Source: an uncultured Bacteroidota bacterium
GTDB taxonomy: Bacteria; Bacteroidota; Bacteroidia; Flavobacteriales; Flavobacteriaceae
Length of the DNA stretch: 64,000 nucleotides
Direction: 5' to 3'
Assembly: GCA_902619855.1 (NCBI GenBank)
Contig: CACNGE010000003.1
Span: 1 to 64,000, forward strand
Shown: one piece after another, positions 1 through 8,386 of the stretch
How positions within the stretch are numbered: position 1 is the first letter of the stretch
Layout of the letters: each line of letters starts with the position of its first letter
The notes under the pieces: generated by a model
Told to the model about the DNA's origin: nothing
Databases searched by the model: none
The model's input: only the letters and a program-made list of their open reading frames with translations
Program-made: the position numbers and the translations under genes

Positions 1-2433
1 AATACCGAACAAATTGAGGGTGACATCAACACTGCTTTTCATGAGTCATCAGCTGTTTTTACCAAAGATTTAGATCGAGTTTATTTTACTAGAAACAACT
101 ACAAAAACGGTAAAAAAAGAGCAGATCGCAAAAACACTGTTCGTTTAAAATTACTGACTGCCACTGTCGATGACGATGGCAATTGGAGTGATGTGGAGGA
201 ATTGCCCTTCAACAATGACAATTACTCTGTCGCACATCCAGCTCTGAGCTTGGATGGAAAAAAACTATACTTTGCTTCAGACATGCCTGGCACCACTGGA
301 GAATCAGATCTTTGGTATGTGGATATCTATAAAGATGGTTCATATGGTGACCCCATCAATTTGGGCCAAAAAGTTAACACAGAAGGGCGAGAATCTTTCC
401 CTTATATCGCTGAGGATGGAGCCTTGTATTTCACCTCCGATGCACTGGTTGGCTTTGGTGGTTTCGATCTGTTTAAAGCCGAGTTGACCAACTCGGGGAT
501 TGCCCGAGCACCTGAAAATATGGGACTGCCAATCAATTCGGCAGGCGATGACTTTGGATTCTTGTTGCAAACAGATACCAACACAGGTTATATTTCTTCC
601 AATAGAGACGGAAACAGAGGAAGTGCCTCAGATCAAATTTATTATTTCAAGCCGAGCAAATGTGTGGTGGAAATCACAGGGATTGTTACAGATACAAACA
701 CAGGCAACTTGATGCCGGGCGCAACTGTCAAACTTCTCGATATGGGCATGAATGTTATCGCAGAGCAAATCGTTCAGCAAGATGCTCGTTATTCTTTCCC
801 AGAGGAAGTGGAGTGTGGACAAGCATACTATTTAGTCACAGAAAACGGGTTGGCATATTCCATCGCCGAAACAACTTTTGTTGCTCCAACAACCTCACAA
901 ACTGTCAGTGTTGACATGGCAATTGAAACCTTTTCGCAAGACTGTCCACCCTATGACTTGGGTTGTTTGTTAGGGCTCAATCCAATCTATTTTGACTTGA
1001 ATAAATATTATATTCGTCCAGATGCTGAAATTGAGTTGACCAAGGTTTATAATGCGATGATTCGATTCCCAGAAATGATTATTCGCATCGAATCACATAC
1101 TGACTCACGAAGCCCGCAGTCCTATAACTTACGCCTTTCTCAAAATCGTGCCACATCAACCAGAAACTGGCTGATTCAACGTGGCATTGCCCCCTCACGC
1201 TTGTCTGCAGTGGGCTATGGCGAAAGTCAGCTCATCAATCGTTGTGCCGATGGGGTTCCCTGTTCAGAGGCAGAGCATCAGCTCAATCGCCGATCGATGT
1301 TTATCATAGAGAATTATAGTATGTTGCCGACCAGTGGTACCACTTTTTCAAATCGCCCGATACAGCCTTCTCCCTCAATGGCTAGACCTGGAGTAAAAAC
1401 ACCAACGACAATGACCCCAATATCACCTCCGATACCACCAAGAGCGCAAAGTCGACCTCCAGCTTCACCCCCTGTTGTTGCACCCCCAGTACGAGCGAAC
1501 ACACCTCAACAAACCAATGTACCACAAGTCGTGGCACCAACACCTGTACAAACTACTCAACAGTCATCAGTCGTTGGATCTCAACCCAATGCTGCCCCCG
1601 ATGAAGAACCAACAACGATTGTTATTAAGGTAAACCCTAAACCTACAGTTCAAAATACAGCAAACACCAATGCAGGTAGAGAGAATACAACAGGACAACC
1701 TAATATTCGTTCGGCTGATGAAGCACTTCAGATTCTTGAAAATCATCGAAATCAATCGAAATATAAAACAAACGACCTGAACCAAAACCGAGCCACAAAA
1801 CCCAATGCAGACACACAATCGATTGTAATTAAAATTAAAGAAAACCCACCCTCACCACCAACAAAACCAATCCCAACATTGGCGAATTCACCCAAACCAA
1901 ACGAAGTAATGAATCAAAATGCTCCGAAAGTTCGTTCGGCGGTGGCGGCACTTAAAATTTTGGAGAATTATCGCAAAAATAAACAGGGGAGTACACACAA
2001 TGTAACAACACCAACAAAGACGATAGTCAAACCAAATAGTGATTTGTTACCTCAAAATTTACCCAACGAAAAAGCTCCAGCGGATACCTTAAATGATATT
2101 GTAGCTCAGATAAAAGCGAATAATAATATTGTTTCAAACGATATGCAAAGCATTTTGAACCAGTCAGAAGTCATATATGTTGTACAAATTGCTGCACTGA
2201 TCAATAGACGTGATGTCAATCACAAAGTTTTTCGGGGCTTGGGGGGATTGTCGATTGAAAAGTTCAAAGAATTCCATCGTTATCTATATCGACCAACCAC
2301 AAGCTATAAACAAGCAAAAATGGCAAAGCGACATGTGATTTCAAAAGGCTTTAATAAATCATTTATTGTGGCTTATGTCAATGGAAAACGTACATCGGCA
2401 TGGGAGGTCGCAAGGATGAGCAACAATAACTAA
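1..2433 (+). CDS. OmpA-family PD40/CRD protein, PorE-like, 5' end missing
   Basis: The reading frame is open from the first base, so the true start and signal peptide lie upstream of the window. Visible order: PD40/WD40-like propeller repeats (LSLDGKKLYFASD, AEDGALYFTSD), a carboxypeptidase-regulatory-like domain (starting near VVEITGIVTDTNTG), an OmpA C-terminal peptidoglycan-binding domain (PIYFDLNKYYIRPDAE to LNRRSMFII), a long Pro/Gln/Asn/Thr-rich linker, and a C-terminal SPOR-like stretch (YVVQIAALINRRDV, FNKSFIVAYVNGKR). The propeller-CRD-OmpA order is that of PorE, the periplasmic component that ties the type IX secretion machine to peptidoglycan. The linker and SPOR-like tail are additional, and the linker holds an internal duplication. 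The usual PorP/SprF neighbour would be upstream and cannot be seen, so a T9SS role is inferred. Convergent with the esterase gene, 10 bp apart. Confidence 0.85.
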   Translation, partial: NTEQIEGDINTAFHESSAVFTKDLDRVYFTRNNYKNGKKRADRKNTVRLKLLTATVDDDGNWSDVEELPFNNDNYSVAHPALSLDGKKLYFASDMPGTTGESDLWYVDIYKDGSYGDPINLGQKVNTEGRESFPYIAEDGALYFTSDALVGFGGFDLFKAELTNSGIARAPENMGLPINSAGDDFGFLLQTDTNTGYISSNRDGNRGSASDQIYYFKPSKCVVEITGIVTDTNTGNLMPGATVKLLDMGMNVIAEQIVQQDARYSFPEEVECGQAYYLVTENGLAYSIAETTFVAPTTSQTVSVDMAIETFSQDCPPYDLGCLLGLNPIYFDLNKYYIRPDAEIELTKVYNAMIRFPEMIIRIESHTDSRSPQSYNLRLSQNRATSTRNWLIQRGIAPSRLSAVGYGESQLINRCADGVPCSEAEHQLNRRSMFIIENYSMLPTSGTTFSNRPIQPSPSMARPGVKTPTTMTPISPPIPPRAQSRPPASPPVVAPPVRANTPQQTNVPQVVAPTPVQTTQQSSVVGSQPNAAPDEEPTTIVIKVNPKPTVQNTANTNAGRENTTGQPNIRSADEALQILENHRNQSKYKTNDLNQNRATKPNADTQSIVIKIKENPPSPPTKPIPTLANSPKPNEVMNQNAPKVRSAVAALKILENYRKNKQGSTHNVTTPTKTIVKPNSDLLPQNLPNEKAPADTLNDIVAQIKANNNIVSNDMQSILNQSEVIYVVQIAALINRRDVNHKVFRGLGGLSIEKFKEFHRYLYRPTTSYKQAKMAKRHVISKGFNKSFIVAYVNGKRTSAWEVARMSNNN

Positions 2434-2443
2434 TGCAGTGAAA

Positions 2444-3325
2444 TTATTGTTGTGAAGTTAAGAAAGCCCATAGCAGGGACACAAAGGATTGCCCTTCGAT
2501 TTCATGATCAAACCACCCATGACCCCCATTCTCAACCTTATAATGTATCACTTTGGTATTATTGATTCCCTCTGAATAGATAAAGTGATAAACTGTTTCC
2601 TTTCCAAAAGCATAACTGCTTTCCTGTGCAACAGTAGAGGTTTGATTTACGATGTTCCAAAACGAAACCACCTCGTCTATACTAGCGATATCGGAAGAGC
2701 CGTAGTATGGCAAAACATCATCTGCAGTGCCATGAGCGATAAATACATTGGCAGGTGAGGGTGCACAATCTACAAGGTTGAGCTGTGCAGCAGATACAGC
2801 AGCAACACCTGCAATGGGTTCATTGGAAAAGCAGGCCAAGGCGTAGCTAAACATCCCTCCAGTTGAAAATCCAGCAGCATAAACATGCTCTGGATCGATT
2901 GACAGTTGTTCTTGTAGGTCTACGATTAGGGTTTCGATAAAGCCTATATCATCAAAATCTGTTTTATTATCTTCTGCAAATGGTGCTGCATTCCAAACCG
3001 AAAAACCAGACAACAGTAATGCTTGTGGGTAGACCAAAATCACGCCCTCCTGTTCAGCGACTTCTTGAAAGTTAGATTCAAATGTAAAATAATTTTTTGC
3101 ATTTCCTCCAAACCCATGAAAATTTAGTAACACAGGATGCGCTGTTTCTTCATTATAGGAACTGGGAATATACAATTGGTACTCACGTTCTTCTCCATTG
3201 TGCTGGAGGGTTTGTGCTGACAATCCAGTGGTAGGGGTTAAGTTGTCATTGGGTTCACCTGCATCGTTTTGACTGGAGTTACAGCCAATGAAAATCATCA
3301 TTGAAATCAAAAAAAACTTTTTCAT
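2444..3325 (-). CDS. Lipoprotein esterase, PHB depolymerase / LpqC-type alpha/beta hydrolase
   Basis: 293 residues. The N-terminus is a lipoprotein signal (hydrophobic stretch ending FIGC, then SSQND), so the enzyme is probably anchored in the envelope facing the periplasm or cell surface. The body is an alpha/beta hydrolase of the PHB depolymerase/feruloyl esterase group: an oxyanion-loop HGFGG, the nucleophile elbow GFSTGG, a candidate Asp in HGTADDVLPY and a candidate His in ENGGHGWF. The substrate cannot be told from sequence; polyester, feruloyl ester and peptide-ester activities are all known for relatives. Upstream on the same strand lie two tiny membrane protein genes with which it may be co-transcribed. 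Confidence 0.8.
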   Translation of the reverse strand: MKKFFLISMMIFIGCNSSQNDAGEPNDNLTPTTGLSAQTLQHNGEEREYQLYIPSSYNEETAHPVLLNFHGFGGNAKNYFTFESNFQEVAEQEGVILVYPQALLLSGFSVWNAAPFAEDNKTDFDDIGFIETLIVDLQEQLSIDPEHVYAAGFSTGGMFSYALACFSNEPIAGVAAVSAAQLNLVDCAPSPANVFIAHGTADDVLPYYGSSDIASIDEVVSFWNIVNQTSTVAQESSYAFGKETVYHFIYSEGINNTKVIHYKVENGGHGWFDHEIEGQSFVSLLWAFLTSQQ

Positions 3326-3346
3326 CGTTTATTAACGGTTTAGGCT

Positions 3347-3538
3347 TTATGCGCGGTTTTTGGGCTTTTTATTTGGGATACGACCTTGGTTGCCCATCCC
3401 ATCAAGATCAATTTGATCATAGGCATCTGCGTGCTCCTTTCTTTGTATGCGATGTTGCCGACCAATAATACGAAGTAAAAAATAGACATACACGATAAAT
3501 ACCGTAAGCCCCACAAAAAACATCACTTGATTAACCAT
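3347..3538 (-). CDS. Small single-pass membrane protein, unknown function
   Basis: 63 residues that I do not recognise. An N-terminal hydrophobic helix (MFFVGLTVFIVYVYFLLRII) is followed by a basic, polar tail ending NKKPKNRA, which suggests a single membrane pass with a cytoplasmic tail. Its start overlaps the end of the next upstream small gene by 8 bp, an arrangement typical of translational coupling, and it precedes the esterase by 21 bp. Its reality rests on the coupling and the clean membrane-protein composition; no domain supports it. Confidence 0.55.
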   Translation of the reverse strand: MVNQVMFFVGLTVFIVYVYFLLRIIGRQHRIQRKEHADAYDQIDLDGMGNQGRIPNKKPKNRA

Positions 3539-3704
3539 CTTTTCGTCTTTGTCTTATGGCTATGGCAAAACCCAAAATAGTGATGGGCCAAAGACCCACA
3601 TAAATCCCTTCCAATTGATGGCCTGAAAACCATAAATAGACAGAATACAAGAAGCTGAGAAAAGCCAATAGGATCGGATAGTATTTTTCTAAGAATTGTT
3701 TCAT
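3531..3704 (-). CDS. Small two-helix membrane protein, unknown function
   Basis: 57 residues from the preferred ATG at 3704 (MKQFLEKYY...); an in-frame ATG five codons earlier is possible. Two hydrophobic segments (ILLAFLSFLYSVYLWFSG and GIYVGLWPITILGFAIAI) are separated by a short polar loop, and the protein ends in basic residues (RQRRKDG). It overlaps the following 63-residue membrane protein gene by 8 bp, so the two are probably translated together. No family is recognised. Confidence 0.55.
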   Translation of the reverse strand: MKQFLEKYYPILLAFLSFLYSVYLWFSGHQLEGIYVGLWPITILGFAIAIRQRRKDG

Positions 3705-3732
3705 AGTTGTAAGGTACAAAATATTTATTGGA

Positions 3733-4323
3733 CTAGTTTCGAGTTGAGCCTTTACGTAAGTCTCTTCGAATGTCTTTTTTGACTACTTTTAGATACTTTT
3801 CTCGTTTTTTTTGCGAAACAAAAGGCACCGACCAGAATTGTTTGGTTTTTAACCATAGTGACCAACGCCATCCAAAAACAAAACTGTAAACACCCATGAC
3901 GAGTCGAAGTTTGACAGAATTCAAGTAGAGGGTACGCACAGGAAGCGAGGGAGCACCATGCGTGATATAGGTTCTGATTTTTTTATCCTTTAAAAAGGGT
4001 TTGGGATATGCATATGTTTTGGTAATGTTGACAAACTGATAGGCAAAACCAGGGGTCATCACTTCATCAAAAAAGATTTCTGTTCTGGGGGTCAAACGAA
4101 ACCACCAAACTGGGGAAACGATATAAATCCACTCTGCCCAACTGACAAGCTCTTTGTATTTTGCAATCACAGCATCGCGAGGGCGAGTGAAGCTGTCTCG
4201 ATATAAATCGATGATTTTTAATTCCTCATCGCTCGCTTCAATCTCTGACTTGATCGTCGAAAAAATCCCACTATAGCAAAAGGATTGTTGGTCAGGATGA
4301 CCAATCACAATTAAATTTTTCAT
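3733..4323 (-). CDS. Flavodoxin-fold NAD(P)H dehydrogenase (quinone)-like protein
   Basis: 196 residues of the Flavodoxin_2 family (NQO1/KefF/YwrO relatives), cytoplasmic FMN or FAD enzymes that reduce quinones or nitro compounds with NAD(P)H. Visible signatures are the N-terminal strand and phosphate loop (MKNLIVIGHPDQQSF) and the SPVWWFRLTP motif that lines the flavin site, near residues 70-80. The C-terminal third is more basic than usual (ends KKDIRRDLRKGSTRN). It lies on the same strand as the HAD phosphatase upstream (54 bp away) and the small membrane genes downstream. Substrate not determinable from sequence. Confidence 0.75.
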   Translation of the reverse strand: MKNLIVIGHPDQQSFCYSGIFSTIKSEIEASDEELKIIDLYRDSFTRPRDAVIAKYKELVSWAEWIYIVSPVWWFRLTPRTEIFFDEVMTPGFAYQFVNITKTYAYPKPFLKDKKIRTYITHGAPSLPVRTLYLNSVKLRLVMGVYSFVFGWRWSLWLKTKQFWSVPFVSQKKREKYLKVVKKDIRRDLRKGSTRN

Positions 4324-4339
4324 AGCTTATTTTCAACAA

Positions 4340-4358
4340 AAATAGTAAATAACTATTT
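4340..4358 (-). terminator. Weak terminator-like hairpin after the HAD phosphatase gene
   Basis: Perfect 7-bp inverted repeat AAATAGT / ACTATTT around a 5-nt loop. Read on the minus strand the second arm runs into a short T stretch (TATTTTTG). All-A/T apart from one G-C pair, so termination would be weak. Confidence 0.3.
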
Positions 4359-4377
4359 GAAGAATATAAACGAGATG

Positions 4378-5142
4378 TTATATGATGTTGTTTTGGAGGT
4401 AGGCTGGCAGTTCTTTGATTGACGGAATACATCCATCGGGTTGAATAGTTGAGGATTCAACGAGCCCTTTTCGGTACTTGCCTGTTTGCACCAACACAGC
4501 GTGCATGCCCATTTGCATAGCTCCTCCGATGTCATTTATCAAATCATCCCCAACCATCAGCAGTTCGTCGGGATTGCAACCAAAAGTATCGCTGGCAAGT
4601 TCAAAAAATGTTGGATTTGGTTTTCCAACAACCACAGCTTGTTTTTCTGTGGCGTGTTCCAGTGCTGCTACAAAAGCACCACTGTCCAACAAAAGACCAC
4701 TTGCACTTTGGTGATAACGACCTTTGTGCAGCGCGATGATTTCAGCACCTTCCAAAACTTGATTCATCAATTCGTTGAGTAAATCATAATCCCAACGATT
4801 CCCAATATCTCCAATGACGATGGCATCTGGGTTTTGCAAACAGTTTGTTGGGTAATCTTGCTGCGCTGCAGGGCGAAGAACCAAACGACAGCGTTTAAAC
4901 CCTCGTTGATCGAGCAAAAGAACCCCTGCATAATTGGCACTCATAATCTCTTGTTCATCTACTTCAAGACCCAATCGGCGAAGTTTGGCAGTCAAGTCTT
5001 TTCGACACACGGTGGTATTGTTGGTCACAAAACGATAGGGAATTTGTCTCTCGTTCAACCATCGCAGGCAGTCTATGCCGCCAGCAATCAATTGCTGTTC
5101 GATATAAAAAACACCATCCAAATCAAATAATATACCTTTCAT
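4378..5142 (-). CDS. HAD-IIA phosphatase, LHPP/NagD-like
   Basis: 254 residues of the HAD superfamily subfamily IIA. Motif I is FDLDGV (residues 6-11), motif II is the TNNTT region (about 40), and motif III/IV is GDDLINDIGGA near residue 200, with the cap domain between motifs II and III. The C-terminal part (GKPNPTFF, MGMHAVLVQTGKYRKG) resembles the LHPP (phospholysine/phosphohistidine/pyrophosphate phosphatase) branch more than NagD, but substrate assignment by sequence in this subfamily is unreliable. The gene is divergent from the enoyl-CoA hydratase gene with 58 bp between starts; a minus-strand TATCTTTG at 5201-5194 may be its promoter. Confidence 0.8.
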   Translation of the reverse strand: MKGILFDLDGVFYIEQQLIAGGIDCLRWLNERQIPYRFVTNNTTVCRKDLTAKLRRLGLEVDEQEIMSANYAGVLLLDQRGFKRCRLVLRPAAQQDYPTNCLQNPDAIVIGDIGNRWDYDLLNELMNQVLEGAEIIALHKGRYHQSASGLLLDSGAFVAALEHATEKQAVVVGKPNPTFFELASDTFGCNPDELLMVGDDLINDIGGAMQMGMHAVLVQTGKYRKGLVESSTIQPDGCIPSIKELPAYLQNNII

Positions 5143-5173
5143 AACGACTCTGTGTTGTCTATCCTATATTGCT

Positions 5174-5181
5174 TATTTTTG
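5174..5181 (+). promoter_or_regulatory. TAnnTTTG -7 element ahead of the enoyl-CoA hydratase gene
   Basis: TATTTTTG ends 19 nt before the ATG. The nearest upstream TTG (5155-5157) is only 16 nt away, shorter than the usual spacing, so the assignment is tentative. Confidence 0.4.
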
Positions 5182-5200
5182 TCGTATCGATTACAAAGAT

Positions 5201-5974
5201 ATGACGAATAAGTCTATGTTAGAAGGCGTACAAATCAGCACAAATGCTGGGGTGGCTCGGATTCATTTTGCACATGCCAAGCAAAATGCCTTTCCTGCCA
5301 CTCACCTCAAAGACTTGAAAGAGGCATTTGAAAAGGTTTCCAAGGACAAAAGTGTTTATGTGATTGTATTGCAGAGTGAACCATCGATGGCCTTTTGTGC
5401 TGGCGCATCTTATGACGAGTTGTTGGCAGTCAACACACCTGAAGAGGGAAAAGTATTTTTTATGGGCTTTGCCAATGTGATTAATGCCATGCGTCGCTGC
5501 CCCCAGCCCATCATCGCAAGAGTTCATGGAAAAGCAGTTGGGGGTGGTGTTGGGTTGATTTCAGCATGTGATTACGCTTTAGCCCTTCCCACAGCAGAAG
5601 TTAAGCTTTCTGAAATTGCCATAGGGATTGGGCCCTTTGTCATCGCACCAGTAGTGCAGCGCAAAATTGGCACTGCTGCACTTAGCGAACTATCACTCTC
5701 ATCCCACATTTGGAAATCGGTCAATTGGGCAAAACAGAAAGGTTTATATGCCGAAATACTTCCCACCCTCGATAAACTCGACAAGGCAGTTGATCAGCAC
5801 GCAAAACGATTGGCAAGCTATGCTCCAGAAGCTGTAGCTGCACTCAAAAAAGAACTATGGCACAACACCGATGATTGGGATCATCGACTCTCTAGCAATG
5901 CCGAAATTACAGGACTACTACTATTGTCCAAGCAAACCCAACAAACCATTCAAAACATCAAAAACAATCAATGA
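5201..5974 (+). CDS. Enoyl-CoA hydratase/isomerase family protein
   Basis: 257 residues of the crotonase fold, cytoplasmic. Oxyanion-hole signatures are visible: AFCAGASYDELL (about 65-75) and HGKAVGGGVGLISACDYALA (about 108-127). The position equivalent to the first catalytic Glu of classical hydratases is not obvious, while a Glu follows in KLSEIAIGIGP, so the reaction could be hydration, isomerisation or hydrolysis of an acyl-CoA. First gene of a rightward run with queD, lpxH and hflX; its stop overlaps the queD start as ATGA, implying translational coupling. An ATG five codons downstream is an alternative start. Confidence 0.8.
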   Translation: MTNKSMLEGVQISTNAGVARIHFAHAKQNAFPATHLKDLKEAFEKVSKDKSVYVIVLQSEPSMAFCAGASYDELLAVNTPEEGKVFFMGFANVINAMRRCPQPIIARVHGKAVGGGVGLISACDYALALPTAEVKLSEIAIGIGPFVIAPVVQRKIGTAALSELSLSSHIWKSVNWAKQKGLYAEILPTLDKLDKAVDQHAKRLASYAPEAVAALKKELWHNTDDWDHRLSSNAEITGLLLLSKQTQQTIQNIKNNQ

Positions 5975-6423
5975 GTACAATTCGCGTTACAAAGAGCTTT
6001 AGCTTCGAAACAGGACATGCCCTCTATGGCTATGATGGACTGTGCAAAAACGTACATGGTCATAGCTATAAGCTTCATGTCACAGTCGTTGGTCGTCCAA
6101 TCGATGATCAAAACCATGTCAAAAATGGGATGGTGATCGATTTTAAAGATTTAAAATCCATCGTTAAATCCGAAGTCGTGGATGTGTTTGATCATGCAAC
6201 TGTATTCAACAAAAACACCCCTCATGTCGAGCTAGCAAAAACCTTATCCGATAGTGGTCATAAAGTATTGTTGGTGGACTATCAACCCACAAGTGAAAAG
6301 ATGGTGATTGACTTTGCTCATCGCATTGCTTCTTGTTTGCCAGCACACATCAAGCTGCATAATCTGCGTTTGCACGAAACTGCTACTGCCTATGCCGAAT
6401 GGTATGCAAAAGATCAAGAATAA
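5971..6423 (+). CDS. queD: 6-carboxytetrahydropterin synthase (QueD/PTPS family)
   Basis: 150 residues, the normal family length. QueD converts dihydroneopterin triphosphate to 6-carboxy-5,6,7,8-tetrahydropterin in queuosine and 7-deazapurine biosynthesis. The zinc-binding histidines are in place (H16 in ETGHALYG; H29 and H31 in VHGHSY) with the conserved Cys25 just before, and the MVIDFKDLK and FDHATVFN motifs follow. The start is fixed by the 4-bp ATGA overlap with the enoyl-CoA hydratase gene. No other queuosine gene is in the window, so a 6-pyruvoyl-tetrahydropterin synthase role is not excluded. Confidence 0.85.
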   Translation: MSTIRVTKSFSFETGHALYGYDGLCKNVHGHSYKLHVTVVGRPIDDQNHVKNGMVIDFKDLKSIVKSEVVDVFDHATVFNKNTPHVELAKTLSDSGHKVLLVDYQPTSEKMVIDFAHRIASCLPAHIKLHNLRLHETATAYAEWYAKDQE

Positions 6424-6424
6424 T

Positions 6425-6432
6425 TATCTTTG
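6425..6432 (+). promoter_or_regulatory. TAnnTTTG element immediately before lpxH
   Basis: TATCTTTG ends only 6 nt before the lpxH ATG, so a transcript starting here would be nearly leaderless. No TTG lies at 19-23 nt upstream. Confidence 0.4.
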
Positions 6433-6438
6433 CAGTCC

Positions 6439-7194
6439 ATGAAAAAGAACATCTATTTTGTTTCTGACCATCATTTTGGTGCCCCTGACAGAACGTCGAG
6501 TTTGGTGCGTGAACGCAAATTTGTGAAATTGCTCGATGAGATCAAACCCAATGCAAGTGAACTCTATATTCTTGGTGATTTGTTTGATGTTTGGTATGAA
6601 TACAAACACGTAGTTCCGAAAGGCTTTGTTCGCATTTTGGGCAAGCTTGCCGAGTATGTGGATGATGGCATACCGATTCATTTTTTTGTTGGTAACCACG
6701 ATATGTGGATGATTGATTATCTAGAAACAGAAATTGGTGCAAAGGTTTATTATCACCCCAAAACGATATCACTTGGATCAAAAAAGATTTATGTTGGGCA
6801 TGGAGATGGTTTGGGCCCAAAAGATAAGGGCTATAAGCGCATGAAAATAGTGTTTCGAAATCCATTTTTTCAATGGCTTTATCGCTGGCTTCATCCTGAC
6901 TTGGGGATACCATTTGCACGTTATTTGTCTTTAAAAAACAAATTGATTTCTGGGAGAGAGGATCTAAACTATGATGGGCCAGAGAGGGAATGGCTTTTTC
7001 AGTATGCCAAACGAAAACTCAAGACCGAGCATTTCGATTATTTTATATTCGGACATCGTCATTTGCCATTGGAAATCTCCCTCAACCCCAAATCGACTTA
7101 CATTAACATTGGCGATTGGATAACGCATTACACCTATGGGGTTTTTGATGGATTAAAATTGTCATTAAAACATTGGAAACCTACCGATGATTGA
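6439..7194 (+). CDS. lpxH: UDP-2,3-diacylglucosamine diphosphatase
   Basis: About 251 residues from the ATG at 6439; a TTG three codons upstream is possible but less likely. LpxH hydrolyses UDP-2,3-diacylglucosamine to lipid X at the inner face of the cytoplasmic membrane in lipid A synthesis. The calcineurin-like metallophosphoesterase metal ligands are all visible: SDHHFG (D10, H12), GDLFDVW, GNHDMW, VGHGDG and FGHRH. An inserted helical segment (PFFQWLYRWLHPDLG) matches the membrane-facing cap of LpxH. It ends 8 bp inside hflX, so the two are probably co-translated. Confidence 0.85.
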   Translation: MKKNIYFVSDHHFGAPDRTSSLVRERKFVKLLDEIKPNASELYILGDLFDVWYEYKHVVPKGFVRILGKLAEYVDDGIPIHFFVGNHDMWMIDYLETEIGAKVYYHPKTISLGSKKIYVGHGDGLGPKDKGYKRMKIVFRNPFFQWLYRWLHPDLGIPFARYLSLKNKLISGREDLNYDGPEREWLFQYAKRKLKTEHFDYFIFGHRHLPLEISLNPKSTYINIGDWITHYTYGVFDGLKLSLKHWKPTDD

Positions 7195-8386
7195 GCAAAA
7201 GGATCTTGGTTTTGAGCAGGCAGTTCTCATTGGGATAATTAATAAAAAACAAACAGCCGATCGCTTGGATGAATACCTCAACGAACTCGCTTTTTTGACA
7301 CACACAGCAGGCGGAACAGCCAGTAAGCGATTTACCCAACGCATGGAAACACCTCACCCCAAAACCTTTATCGGCTATGGAAAAATGGAGGAGGTAAAGG
7401 CATATGTGAAAACCCATGACATTGGTACAGTTGTTTTTGATGATGAATTAACACCCGCCCAACAAGCCAATATCGAACAGCTGTTAAAGTGTAAAATTGT
7501 CGATCGCACAGGTTTGATTTTAGATATTTTTGCCCAAAGAGCCAAAACCAGTTATGCTCGCACACAAGTGGAATTGGCACAGTATCAATATCTGTTGCCC
7601 AGATTGAAGGGGTTGTGGACACACCTCGAACGTCAACGTGGAGGAATTGGGATGCGAGGACCTGGTGAAACCGAAATTGAAACAGACCGCCGAATTGTTC
7701 GTGACAAAATCTCATTGTTGAAGAAAAAATTAGTGACCATCGATCGGCAGATGGCTACCCAGCGTGGCAATCGAGGCGCATTGGTGAGAGTCGCTTTGGT
7801 GGGATATACCAATGTGGGAAAATCTACTTTGATGAATGTGCTGAGTAAAAGCGATGTCTTTGCCGAAAACAAGTTGTTTGCCACTCTTGACACAACAGTG
7901 CGTAAAGTTGTGGTTCGCAACCTGCCCTTTTTGTTGAGTGATACAGTTGGGTTTATTCGAAAACTACCAACCCAGTTAGTGGAGTCATTTAAAAGTACAC
8001 TCGACGAGGTTCACGAAGCCGATATGTTACTGAATGTGGTTGATATTGCACATCCCAACTTTGAAGAACATATCGAATCGGTTAATCAGTTGCTTAGTGA
8101 TATTGGGGCAATTGACAAACCAACCCTTATGATCTTTAATAAAATTGATGCCTATCAGCCAGAGCCATTGGATGATGACGACTTGACAACCCCTCGCACA
8201 ACCAAGCATTATAGTTTGGACGAATGGCAACAATCATGGATGGCGAATACCCATGGGGATGCTATTTTTATCTCTACCCAACAGAAAATTCACATTGACA
8301 AACTAAGAGAGTTTCTTTACCAAAAAGTAAGAGAGATTCATATCACCCGATTTCCGTACAACCACTTTTTATACCCTGAAAGTTAA
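7187..8386 (+). CDS. hflX: Ribosome-associated GTPase HflX
   Basis: 399 residues. HflX splits stalled or stress-arrested 70S ribosomes. The N-terminal HflX domain (residues 1-180) ends in the characteristic Gly-rich linker RGGIGMRGPGETEIETDRR, followed by the G domain: G1 GYTNVGKST, G2/G3 around LDTTVRKV and SDTVGF, and G4 FNKIDA. The start overlaps lpxH by 8 bp. Its TAA stop overlaps the stop of the convergent DUF3078 gene by 4 bp (TTAA), so neither gene can have a terminator between them. Confidence 0.9.
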   Translation: MIEQKDLGFEQAVLIGIINKKQTADRLDEYLNELAFLTHTAGGTASKRFTQRMETPHPKTFIGYGKMEEVKAYVKTHDIGTVVFDDELTPAQQANIEQLLKCKIVDRTGLILDIFAQRAKTSYARTQVELAQYQYLLPRLKGLWTHLERQRGGIGMRGPGETEIETDRRIVRDKISLLKKKLVTIDRQMATQRGNRGALVRVALVGYTNVGKSTLMNVLSKSDVFAENKLFATLDTTVRKVVVRNLPFLLSDTVGFIRKLPTQLVESFKSTLDEVHEADMLLNVVDIAHPNFEEHIESVNQLLSDIGAIDKPTLMIFNKIDAYQPEPLDDDDLTTPRTTKHYSLDEWQQSWMANTHGDAIFISTQQKIHIDKLREFLYQKVREIHITRFPYNHFLYPES

